From Halobaculum rubrum (lineage in GTDB: Archaea > Halobacteriota > Halobacteria > Halobacteriales > Haloferacaceae), in assembly GCF_019880225.1 (NCBI RefSeq), contig NZ_CP082284.1:2418001-2482000 (forward strand): a stretch of DNA of 64,000 bases, given 5' to 3'. A program made the translations under genes and the position numbers. Under the pieces are notes generated by a model. It saw only the letters and a list, made by a program, of their open reading frames with translations, was not told the origin of the DNA and did no database searches. Of the stretch, positions 17,570-25,280 are shown piece by piece. How positions within the stretch are numbered: position 1 is the first letter of the stretch; every line of letters starts with the position of its first letter.

Positions 17570-18289
17570 ATGTACGATTTCAGCTTCGAAATAACGTACG
17601 ACGCAGGTGCCGACGAGTACGTCGACCGCTTCATCGATCGCGAGTCGCTCCGGTCGGAGGCGATCTACTCGTGTCTGGACCCGACGGAACTGTGGGCGCT
17701 CGAATCCGTCACGGGGGATCCGGCAGACCTCACGGCCGTCGACGAACTGCTCTTGGACGAGTCTGTCGACCGCGAGTCGATCAGCGACCGCGCGTGTCGC
17801 GCTACCCGGACGACCAGTCTCATGGCGAACGAGCGGCGGCGGCGGGTGGCGTTCACGTACGTCTCCGAGATCGAGTACTGTGAGGCCGTCCCGATCATCG
17901 CCGCCAAAAACGTTGACGGCGGACTACTCTTCGAGCAGGTACGTACCGGCGACACGGTTCGGTGGCGCGTGCTGGTACAGGACGACTCGAAGATCGGACT
18001 CCTGTACGACACGCTGGCCGCGAAGCTCGGGGAGGGGCTGTCGTTCTCCTTCGAGCATCTGACCGAGGTCACCAACTGGGAACGCGGGCTGGTGTCGGGA
18101 GCGGACATCCGCGCTGAGCAGCGGGAGATACTCACGATCGCCGTCGAGCGAGGCTACTTCGAAACCCCGCGGGAGGTGACGCTCGAGGAACTCGCCACGG
18201 ACCTCGAGCTCCCTCGTTCGACCGTGTCGTACCGCCTTCGGCGTGCAACCGCGGAGCTCGCCAAGCGCTTCGCCGATCGAGAACTATGA
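17570..18289 (+). CDS. HTH-10 (Bat-type) regulator, sulfur module
   Basis: This 239-residue regulator has an N-terminal sensor region (about 1-165) and a C-terminal HTH-10 domain. The latter reads ILTIAVERGYFETPREVTLEELA and then LELPRSTVSYRLRRATAEL (about 185-230). Its ATGA overlap with the sulfurtransferase start shows translational coupling. It probably controls the sulfurtransferase and perhaps the surrounding thiol genes. Cys42 (YSCLDP), Cys83 (RACRAT) and Cys111 (EYCEAV) in the sensor part could take part in redox or sulfane-sulfur sensing, but this is inferred only from their presence. Confidence 0.8.
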   Translation: MYDFSFEITYDAGADEYVDRFIDRESLRSEAIYSCLDPTELWALESVTGDPADLTAVDELLLDESVDRESISDRACRATRTTSLMANERRRRVAFTYVSEIEYCEAVPIIAAKNVDGGLLFEQVRTGDTVRWRVLVQDDSKIGLLYDTLAAKLGEGLSFSFEHLTEVTNWERGLVSGADIRAEQREILTIAVERGYFETPREVTLEELATDLELPRSTVSYRLRRATAELAKRFADREL

Positions 18290-19209
18290 CCCACGATACC
18301 CCTTCCGATGGCCCCTCACACACGACATCCGAGCCGACGACGGAGACGGCGTATCCGCCGGACGTCCTCGTCGCCCCCGAGTGGGTCGACGACAGACTCG
18401 ACGGGTTCGCCTCCGACGACTCCGACCGCCGGCTCCTCGAGGTCGACGTCAACACGGCGTTCTACGAGACCGGCCACGCGCCGGGCGCCGTCGGCGTCGA
18501 CTGGCGGCGGGACCTTCGCGCGGCCGACCGCCACGACATCCTCGGCCCCGAGGAGATGGAGGAATTCCTCGGCTCGCACGGGATCACCGCGGACACGACC
18601 GTCGTCGTCTACGGCGACAACTCGAACTGGTTCGCGGCGCACCTCTACTGGCAACTTACCTACCTCGGCCATCCGGACGTCCGGATCATGGACGGCGGTC
18701 GCGAGTACTGGACCGACAACGGGTACCCGACCACGACCGAGCCGGTCGATCCGCCGACGGTGGCGTACGAGGGCACGCTCGACCCGCCGGCCAGACCGGA
18801 CGTCAGGGCCTATCGCGAGGACGTTCTCGCGGCGCTCGGCGCCGAAACGCCTCTCGTCGACGTGCGCCTGCCCGATGAGTTCCGCGGCGATATCACGAGG
18901 CCGCCGGGCATCGACGAGGGGGCGATGCGCGGCGGGCACGTTCCCGGGGCGACGAACGTGTTCTGGGCCGAGAACGTCCGCCCGGACGGACGGATCAAGG
19001 AGCCGGACGAGCTCCGGGCGGTCTACGAGTCTCGGGGGATCGAGCGCGACGACGACGTGATCGTCTACTGTCGGATCGGCGAGCGCTCGTCGGTCACGTG
19101 GTTCGTGCTCGAGGAACTGCTCGGCTACGAGCGCGTCCGGAACTACGACGGCTCGTGGACCGAGTGGGGGAACATGATCGGCGTCCCGATCGAGGTCGGC
19201 GACGAGTGA
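18286..19209 (+). CDS. Thiosulfate/3-mercaptopyruvate sulfurtransferase (tandem rhodanese)
   Basis: This 307-residue enzyme has two rhodanese domains. The first (about 25-145) is the inactive structural copy with ATGHAPGAVGVDWR-like features. The second carries the active-site loop YCRIGERSS with Cys262. The CRxGxR loop is typical of thiosulfate-specific enzymes rather than mercaptopyruvate ones. The DVRLPDEF and GGHVPGATNVFWAENV segments match the fold. It is translationally coupled to the HTH-10 regulator (ATGA). Together with the rhodanese-lactamase fusion and the DsbA-like protein it forms a compact sulfur-handling region. Confidence 0.9.
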   Translation: MTHDTPSDGPSHTTSEPTTETAYPPDVLVAPEWVDDRLDGFASDDSDRRLLEVDVNTAFYETGHAPGAVGVDWRRDLRAADRHDILGPEEMEEFLGSHGITADTTVVVYGDNSNWFAAHLYWQLTYLGHPDVRIMDGGREYWTDNGYPTTTEPVDPPTVAYEGTLDPPARPDVRAYREDVLAALGAETPLVDVRLPDEFRGDITRPPGIDEGAMRGGHVPGATNVFWAENVRPDGRIKEPDELRAVYESRGIERDDDVIVYCRIGERSSVTWFVLEELLGYERVRNYDGSWTEWGNMIGVPIEVGDE

Positions 19210-19249
19210 GCCCCGTGAACGGGAGTTCGCTCCGTCGACTCTCGGTGGC

Positions 19250-19996
19250 TCACTCGCTGCGGTCGGTCCGGAGGTTCTCCTCGAGTAGCTCTCCCCGGGT
19301 GTGCCACGTTCGCGGACGGCAGCAGACGACGGCCGCCGCGAGGTAGCCGACGGCGACGACAGCCGTGACGAGCAGTCCCGACACCTGTCCGACGGCCGCG
19401 CTCGCGGGCCAGCCGAGATCGCTGAACGCCGTGATCCGGAGCACCCACGCACCGGCGATCACCGTGAACAGCGGGAAGTACACGCGGCGAAGCCGGTGGG
19501 CGAGCGCCTCCTCCGTCGAGATCTGTAGCTCCGGACTCCGGTAGTCGGCCGCCAGCCGTTCGCGCCACGAGTCGTCGAGGTCGTCCCGGCTCCCCTCCGG
19601 GTCGAGCCCGACGGCCCAGACGTGTCGCTGGAGCGTCCGCACCCGAGAGCGCCACACGTCGTACGCGCGGTACCGTCGCGCCTCGACGAACGCGAACAGG
19701 AGCACGCCTGCGCCGCCGACGAGAATCACGTAATGGGGGTTCGTCTCGCTGGAGAACGACCACGTCAACACGCCGGCGATGAGCAGGACCGCCCAGTTCG
19801 TGGTGCGGTCGAGGCGCTGACGCCACAGCTTCATCCGGTGGATCTCGCCGCGGTACAGGTGCGCCATCGCCGAACTCGGCCCCATGTTCTCGTCGAGCAG
19901 CCCCTCGCCGATCGCGGGATCCGCCCGCGGGGACCGTTCCGGCGTCCCACCGTCGGTCGACTCGGCGCGCGACGACGTCGTCTCGTCGTCGCTCAT
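19250..19996 (-). CDS. DUF2270-like membrane protein
   Basis: This 248-residue protein has an acidic leader (about 1-45). The conserved DUF2270-like segment MGPSSAMAHLYRGEIHRMKLW follows, and then four hydrophobic segments (about 68-85, 90-108, 175-195 and 205-228). A central loop holds RVRTLQRHVWAVGLDPEG and ERLAADYRSPELQISTEEAL. The family is widespread in haloarchaea and has no known function. The start ATG 19996 is followed by a typical Ser/Asp-rich leader. Its 3' end converges on the sulfurtransferase gene. The nos genes upstream are on the same strand, 146 bases from this start. Confidence 0.75.
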   Translation of the reverse strand: MSDDETTSSRAESTDGGTPERSPRADPAIGEGLLDENMGPSSAMAHLYRGEIHRMKLWRQRLDRTTNWAVLLIAGVLTWSFSSETNPHYVILVGGAGVLLFAFVEARRYRAYDVWRSRVRTLQRHVWAVGLDPEGSRDDLDDSWRERLAADYRSPELQISTEEALAHRLRRVYFPLFTVIAGAWVLRITAFSDLGWPASAAVGQVSGLLVTAVVAVGYLAAAVVCCRPRTWHTRGELLEENLRTDRSE

Positions 19997-20142
19997 TCGC
20001 GTCTCACGACCGGGGTGACGGCTCTCATCATTATTGTAATATCTATACAAGACCACGCCTGATAAGTCCGACGGACCCGTGAGTTTCGCGCTGCACACCG
20101 CCGTCCGCGAGGCCGGGAACCGTCCCGACCGTCGAGGGACCG

Positions 20143-20958
20143 CTATCGCCAGACCGCGAGGACGGCGATACCGAGCGAGACCGCCGTCCACCCGGCCAGT
20201 CCGAGAAGACTCACTGTCGGCGAGGCGGCCGGGATCGGCGGCGGCGACGCCAGCGCCGGCGCGACCGCGAGCTCGACCACGAGGCCGCGGAACGCGCTGG
20301 CCGGGCTCACCCCGAGCAGGACGTCGAGGCTGCCCCCGACGGCGCCGCCGGAGAGGAGCCCGACGATCGCGAGGTCGATGCCGACGGCGACAGCCACGAC
20401 CAGCGTGACGCCGACCGCGAGCGCCTCCCTGGTGGACCGCGCGGCCGCGGAGGCGGCGATGATCACCGCGGAGACGGTCAGCGCGTACCCCATCGCGAGG
20501 GCGACGAAGCGAACGAACACGATCGGCGAGTCGCCCGCCGAGTGGGTCGCGAGGAACGACGCCGCGCTGGGCGAGGCGAACGACGCGAGCACGCCGGCGA
20601 CCCCCAGCGACGCCGCGACCACTGCGAGCACTCCGAACGTCCGACCGAGATAGACGCCGCCGACGTACTCCGCCCGAGAGACGGGGTACGTCCGGATCAC
20701 GTCGAGCTCCGACCGGTCGGCGTCGCCGCGGATCGAGCGGTAGACGACACCGAACGCCAGCACCGGTACCAGCACCTCGACCACCGTCAGCAGGTCCAGC
20801 GTGAGCGAGACGTACCCGCCGGGCGCGCCGACCGCGCCGCCGGCGACGGCGATCACCACCACCGCGAACGCGCCTGCGACCGCGAGTAACGACCGCGTTC
20901 GGACGAGCGTTCGGAGTTCGCGGTCGATCACCGCCGCCGTCCGCGAGCGGCGACTCAT
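20143..20958 (-). CDS. nosY: NosY-like ABC permease
   Basis: This 271-residue membrane protein has five to six TM segments, with an AVIDRELRTLVRTRSLLAV N-terminus and YRSIRGDADRSELDVIRTYP loop of the ABC-2/NosY type. It is the last gene of the nosL-nosD-nosF-nosY row and should pair with NosF. NosDFY is needed for copper-site assembly in nitrous oxide reductase. In this window no nosZ is seen, so this may be a sulfur or copper delivery system with another target. The start overlaps the NosF stop (ATGA). Confidence 0.75.
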   Translation of the reverse strand: MSRRSRTAAVIDRELRTLVRTRSLLAVAGAFAVVVIAVAGGAVGAPGGYVSLTLDLLTVVEVLVPVLAFGVVYRSIRGDADRSELDVIRTYPVSRAEYVGGVYLGRTFGVLAVVAASLGVAGVLASFASPSAASFLATHSAGDSPIVFVRFVALAMGYALTVSAVIIAASAAARSTREALAVGVTLVVAVAVGIDLAIVGLLSGGAVGGSLDVLLGVSPASAFRGLVVELAVAPALASPPPIPAASPTVSLLGLAGWTAVSLGIAVLAVWR

Positions 20959-21770
20959 CGCCGTGACACCTCCGTCTCTGTCGCCCGTTCGGCCGCGGAG
21001 GCGCTGTCACTGGGCGGTGCTTCCGCCGGCGGAACGACGCGATCGTGATCGGAACTCGTCGCCAACGCGGCGAACACGTCGCGCAGCGTCTCCGCCCCCG
21101 TCTCCGCTCGGAGGTCCGCCGGCGACCCGTCCAACTGGATCGCGTCGTCGGCGAGCACGATGACGCGGTCGGCGACGCGCTCGACGCCCGCGAGGTCGTG
21201 GCTCGCGACGACGACCGCGCGGTCCTCGTCGACGACGTCGCGGGCCGTCGCGAAGATGTGATCGGCCATCTCGGGGTCGAGTCCGCTCGTGGGTTCGTCC
21301 AACACGACCAGCGGCGGATCCCCGACGAGCGCCTGGGCGATCCCGAGCAGGCGCGTCATCCCGCCGGAGAGTGCCCCGACGCGGCGGTCGGTCGCCGACG
21401 CGAGGCCGACCCGCCCTAACGCGGTCTCGGGGTCGATCGACGTGCCGGCCAGCGACGCGTAGAACTGGAGCGTCTCCGCCGCAGTGAACCCCGGCCGGAA
21501 CGACGGGGACTGCGGAAGATAGGCAACGTCGCGGCTGCGCTCGGTGTCATCAGCCAGTCGGCGAGACGGCGGTGCGGGTCGAGAGACGGTCCCGGAATTG
21601 GGCTGCCGAATGCCCGCGAGCAGTTCGAGGAAGGTCGTCTTGCCGGAGCCGTTCGGGCCGACGAGCGCGACGAGTTCGCCCGGCTCGATCGACACCGAGC
21701 AGTCGTCGACGATGGTCACGTCGCCGAAGCCCATGTGCACGTCCGACAGCGAGACGACGGGGTCGGTCAC
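20955..21770 (-). CDS. nosF: NosF-like ABC transporter ATPase
   Basis: This 271-residue ATPase has Walker A GPNGSGKTT, signature LSGGMTRLLGIAQ, Walker B VVLDEPT and switch His in VASHD. The GTG at 21770 is chosen. It overlaps the nosD stop (GTGA) and puts the ABC domain right at the N-terminus (VTDPVVSLSDVHMGFGD). An open frame continues upstream for 85 codons but is a shadow of the nosD 3' end. The C-terminus carries a Pro/Ala/Glu-rich tail. Together with NosY it would form the ABC transporter of the nos maturation system. Confidence 0.85.
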   Translation of the reverse strand: MTDPVVSLSDVHMGFGDVTIVDDCSVSIEPGELVALVGPNGSGKTTFLELLAGIRQPNSGTVSRPAPPSRRLADDTERSRDVAYLPQSPSFRPGFTAAETLQFYASLAGTSIDPETALGRVGLASATDRRVGALSGGMTRLLGIAQALVGDPPLVVLDEPTSGLDPEMADHIFATARDVVDEDRAVVVASHDLAGVERVADRVIVLADDAIQLDGSPADLRAETGAETLRDVFAALATSSDHDRVVPPAEAPPSDSASAAERATETEVSRR

Positions 21771-23767
21771 GTCGACACCCCCGTCGCGGCACCGGACGCG
21801 TCGACTCTCGGCTCGGTCTGAGCATCGACTGTCGGCTCGTTCCGATCGTCGACGCTCGTCCCGGTCCGATCGTCGCTCCCGTTCGTTCGTGCCGCCGTGA
21901 TCGCGGCCGGTCGCACCGGCGCTGTCAGCGGCGCCGTGTCCACGACCCCCGTCGCCCGGAGACCGGGCACGGAACTCCCGAGCCCCCGCGTCAGCGTGAC
22001 CGCCGGCGACCGGGCGAGCGTCCACGCCCCCGGTGTCGAGTGGAGGCGTCCGTCGATCGGTCCGGTCGGGCGGTACGGTCGGTCTAAAGCGCCGTCGCCG
22101 TCGCGGTCCTCACCGGGGAGGGCTCCCCAGTAGTTGCCCTCGTCGGCGACGGTCCACACTCGCAGCGCTCCGAGATCGGAGTCGACCGGATGGTCGTTCC
22201 CGATCACGTCGTTGTGCGTCACGTGGTTCGTCGGCAACAGTGACGATCCGCGCAGCCCGTACGTGTTGTCGACGATCGTGTTCCGTGTGTACAGCGATCC
22301 GGTTCCGGACACCGTCATTCCCCACTTGTTGTCGGTCAGGACGTTCTCCGCGTAATAGGAGTCCGACCCGACCGTGCTGATCCCGGTACGGGTAGCCGAG
22401 ACGTGGTTCCCGACGACGAGATTCCCCGTCGGTCGTGTCATGATGATCACGCCGACGGACTCGTTTCGGATCTCGTTGTTCGCCACCAGCGTCCGCGAGG
22501 TGTACATCAGGTGGACGCCGAATCGGCCGTCGGCCAGCTCGTTGTGTCGGACGACGGTCCCGTGTGCTCGGTGCGTGTAGACGGCGTCGCGACCGCCGGT
22601 GAAGCTGCTGTTCTCGACAACGATCGGCTCGTACATCGCGACGACGCCCATGAACCCCTCGTCGGGCGTGGCCGCGCCGCGGAGCGTGATGTTCCGGACG
22701 ACGGCGCCGTCGGCGGCTCTGGTGATGACCCCGCTCGCTGGCGTGTCGATCACGACGTTCTCGACGAGCGCGCCGTCGGCGCCGTCGAGCCGGATCGCGG
22801 CGTCGCCGCGCCCGTACGCCAGTTCGACGGACGACGACCAGTCGCTCGATGCGTTCACGGACCGCTCGGGACTGCCGACCGAGCCGACGCCGGAGATTCG
22901 GAGGTCGGTTACGGCCACACGGCTCGCGTTCACGTGGAGAACCGACCCGTTGCCGTCGCCGCGGATGTGTGTCGCGGCGCCGGCACCGCTGATCGTCACC
23001 GACGTGTTCACGGCGACCTCGTCGACCGCGTACTCGCCCGGCGGGAGGCGGATCGTCGTGTTCGGCGGCGCGGCCGCCAGCGCCGCCCGGAGCGTCGGCT
23101 CCTCCTCGCCGACGGTCACGGAGACTGGCCGGTCACGGAGCGACCGCGCCGCATCGACCGCCCGATCGGCCCACTGCGTGCGCTCGTCGACGGTCGCCTC
23201 GTACCGCTCGCGAGTGATCGGGCTGGAGGCGTCAACCGCCTCGTCGACGCGCTCCCACGGGACCACCTCGCCGCCGTAGCGCTCGGCGAACGAACTCGCG
23301 GTCCCGCGATCGGAGAACGGCATGGCAAGCGATCCTGTCGCAGTTCGCGCGTCGCTCCCGACAACGACGTACGTGTCCTCGGCGCGGACGAACGACGGGT
23401 CCGCGTCGACGACGGGATAGCCGCGGTCGGTGAGCGAGACGTTCGTCCCCGCGTAGTCGGTGACGAACACCGCCAGCGGTTGTCCGAACTGTCGGTCGTG
23501 GCCGGTTCGGCGGTGCTCCGCGAGATACGACTCGATCCCGTAGTAGCCGATCACGTACTCGTACTCCGCGTAGAACGCTTCCACCTTCGGGAGCGTCACC
23601 CCGTCCGCGTCGGCGGCTCTGAGCGTGGTGCTCGTCATCCCCAGGGAGACGGTGTCATCGAACGGCACCGGATCGACCGAATTACCGGCGCCGATGGGGA
23701 CGGCGAAGGAACTCCCGAGCACCAGCGCCGACAACGCGACGGCGACGACGGCGGTTCGCGCGTACAT
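21767..23767 (-). CDS. nosD: NosD-like periplasmic beta-helix protein with NosL-like N-terminal domain
   Basis: This 666-residue exported protein has a signal peptide at 1-28 (VVAVALSALVLGSSFAVP). Residues about 40-185 look like a NosL-type domain: metal-free relatives end in a similar PFSDRGTASSFAERYGGEVV stretch. Residues about 230-570 form a right-handed beta-helix of CASH/PbH1 repeats, including NSSFTGGRDAVYTH, HNELADGRFGVHLMYTSRT and VGNHVSATRTGIST, the heart of NosD. The C-terminal 80 residues are low complexity. NosD is the periplasmic partner of NosFY in copper insertion into N2O reductase. The fusion of a NosL-like domain to NosD is unusual. The stop overlaps the nosF start. Confidence 0.8.
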   Translation of the reverse strand: MYARTAVVAVALSALVLGSSFAVPIGAGNSVDPVPFDDTVSLGMTSTTLRAADADGVTLPKVEAFYAEYEYVIGYYGIESYLAEHRRTGHDRQFGQPLAVFVTDYAGTNVSLTDRGYPVVDADPSFVRAEDTYVVVGSDARTATGSLAMPFSDRGTASSFAERYGGEVVPWERVDEAVDASSPITRERYEATVDERTQWADRAVDAARSLRDRPVSVTVGEEEPTLRAALAAAPPNTTIRLPPGEYAVDEVAVNTSVTISGAGAATHIRGDGNGSVLHVNASRVAVTDLRISGVGSVGSPERSVNASSDWSSSVELAYGRGDAAIRLDGADGALVENVVIDTPASGVITRAADGAVVRNITLRGAATPDEGFMGVVAMYEPIVVENSSFTGGRDAVYTHRAHGTVVRHNELADGRFGVHLMYTSRTLVANNEIRNESVGVIIMTRPTGNLVVGNHVSATRTGISTVGSDSYYAENVLTDNKWGMTVSGTGSLYTRNTIVDNTYGLRGSSLLPTNHVTHNDVIGNDHPVDSDLGALRVWTVADEGNYWGALPGEDRDGDGALDRPYRPTGPIDGRLHSTPGAWTLARSPAVTLTRGLGSSVPGLRATGVVDTAPLTAPVRPAAITAARTNGSDDRTGTSVDDRNEPTVDAQTEPRVDASGAATGVST

Positions 23768-23776
23768 GCGAGTCTC

Positions 23777-24415
23777 CTACTTGCCGAGCTGGCTGATCAG
23801 CGTCGGCGTCACCGCATCGAGCGTGACCAGTTCGCCGCCGTGTTCGGACCGGAACGACTCCGCGTCCGACTCCTCGGTGAACGCGAGGAGGTCCGCGCCC
23901 ATCGTTCCGACGACGGACGATCCGGCCACGAACGTGACCGACTCCGCGGGGGCGAACGACGACGCCTCGACGTGTCGCGAGATGAGCCGCTGGCCGCCGT
24001 CGGTTCGGATCTCGTAGTCGACCGTCGAGTAGTCGGTCACGTAGAACGACGAGCGCGTCCAGTCCTCGTGTTCGTCGTCGAACTGGAACGCCTCCCACGT
24101 GCTGTCGAACCGCGCGGGGTTCGCGTGACCGTTGGGCGTTTGCCCCTCGTAGAACACCTCGCTGCTGGGCCCCGGGTGCTTCGAGATCACCATCCCGCAG
24201 ACGTCGCAGGTCGCGTCCCCCGGAACCGTCACCGCGGCCGGACCCGCGTCTTCGTCGCCGCCGCCGAGGCCCGCACAGCCGGCCATCGACGCGACTCCGG
24301 CCGCAGCCGCGCCCGAGAGGAGGGTCCGGCGAGAAACCGTCCCGTCGGATCGCTGTTCGGAGGAGCGTTCCCCGGCGGTAACGGCTCCGGGGTCTGTCGA
24401 TGTGTGGGGTATCAT
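23777..24415 (-). CDS. nosL: NosL copper chaperone lipoprotein
   Basis: This 212-residue lipoprotein has a Tat signal SRRTLLSGAAAAGVAS ending at AGC (lipobox Cys at about 47). The metal motif is CDVCGM at about 69-74, and a C-terminal domain ends in SDAESFRSEHGGELVTLDAV. In the known family NosL binds Cu(I) and hands it to NosDFY for nitrous oxide reductase. It is the first gene of the row and lies nine bases before nosD. It has strong similarity in plan to the N-terminal part of the NosD protein, which suggests a duplication and fusion within the cluster. Confidence 0.85.
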   Translation of the reverse strand: MIPHTSTDPGAVTAGERSSEQRSDGTVSRRTLLSGAAAAGVASMAGCAGLGGGDEDAGPAAVTVPGDATCDVCGMVISKHPGPSSEVFYEGQTPNGHANPARFDSTWEAFQFDDEHEDWTRSSFYVTDYSTVDYEIRTDGGQRLISRHVEASSFAPAESVTFVAGSSVVGTMGADLLAFTEESDAESFRSEHGGELVTLDAVTPTLISQLGK

Positions 24416-24548
24416 TCACGCCGAACTACTCGCCGCTCGGTCAAAGGGCGCCGGTTGTCGTGCGACAACTTCGATGCAGCGCCGGTCGACGCAGCACCCC
24501 GCGCCCGAAACACAGGTGTGGCAGCGACGCCGTTGCCACCGTCGGCTC

Positions 24549-24995
24549 TCAGACCGGCGGCGACTCGAGTTCGTCGCGGTCGACGGCGAGTTCGTACTCG
24601 ACGTCGTCGTACTCGTAGTACACCCTGTCGATCGTCGCGTCCGACGGAAACTCGGTGATAGCGGTCACGCACCGCGCACGAGCGCCGGGTCGGATCCGGA
24701 TATTCGCGTACCAGTGTGGCGGCAGCCAGTCGACGGCGTGTGACCCCCCGAATCCGCCTCCGATGGAGTCGTCGGTGGCGTACTGGTACCGGTCCTCGTC
24801 GAGCACGTCGTGTTCGTCGTACCACCATTCGACCGGTTCGTCGCCGACGTTCTCCACCTCGAAGAACAGGACCGTCGCAGTGCTCGGGTCCTCGTCGTCG
24901 AAGAGGCCGCCGTCGCTCGTCTCGACGTCGTCGGCGACGCCGACGAGGTGAACGTCGAACTCGTCGGTGATCGCGCGGTTGATCGGACTACCCAC
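24549..24995 (-). CDS. Small acidic beta-rich protein, unknown function
   Basis: This 148-residue protein is very acidic and beta-rich (ATVLFFEVENVGDEPVEWWYDEHDVLD, in parts). It has no signal peptide, TM segment or recognisable catalytic motif. The sequence around residues 40-75 resembles the conserved core of extracellular Ig-like or DUF4352-type domains, but this cannot be claimed. The GTG at 24995 is supported by GGAGGA about seven bases upstream. It is 133 bases upstream of nosL on the same strand and may be cotranscribed, but its position next to the tubulin cluster may be accidental. Confidence 0.5.
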   Translation of the reverse strand: MGSPINRAITDEFDVHLVGVADDVETSDGGLFDDEDPSTATVLFFEVENVGDEPVEWWYDEHDVLDEDRYQYATDDSIGGGFGGSHAVDWLPPHWYANIRIRPGARARCVTAITEFPSDATIDRVYYEYDDVEYELAVDRDELESPPV

Positions 24996-25246
24996 CGGTG
25001 TCCTCCCCCGTCTCCGGTGCTCGGACAGTGAGACTGACTGACATCGGCGGGTGAAGAGTCCGGCATGACATAAGGTTCACCCCGGATCGTCGTTCGATAC
25101 CCACGACCCCCCTGTGACACGCGGCAACCGTTTATGTCCCTCCGGTAGTCGACGCCTACCCGAAGCGATAGGGACCGATCCCGTCGGGACCTCGGCCCCG
25201 AAACGGTTTCCTCTCGGCTCTCAAATCCGAAAAATACGGTCAATTC

Positions 25247-25254
25247 TTTTATAC
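25247..25254 (+). promoter_or_regulatory. TATA box for the tubulin-like gene block
   Basis: TTTTATAC lies 27-34 bases before the ATG at 25281, preceded by an A-rich element (CGAAAAATACGG). This is a good candidate for the main promoter of the first genes of the block. Confidence 0.6.
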
Positions 25255-25280
25255 GTGTGCACGTGTGTGGCTGGTAGTAC

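Noticed and set aside
24996-25246. A small RNA or gene upstream of the tubulin block
   Set aside because: Only short frames with no start signals are present. The useful sequence is the promoter at its end.
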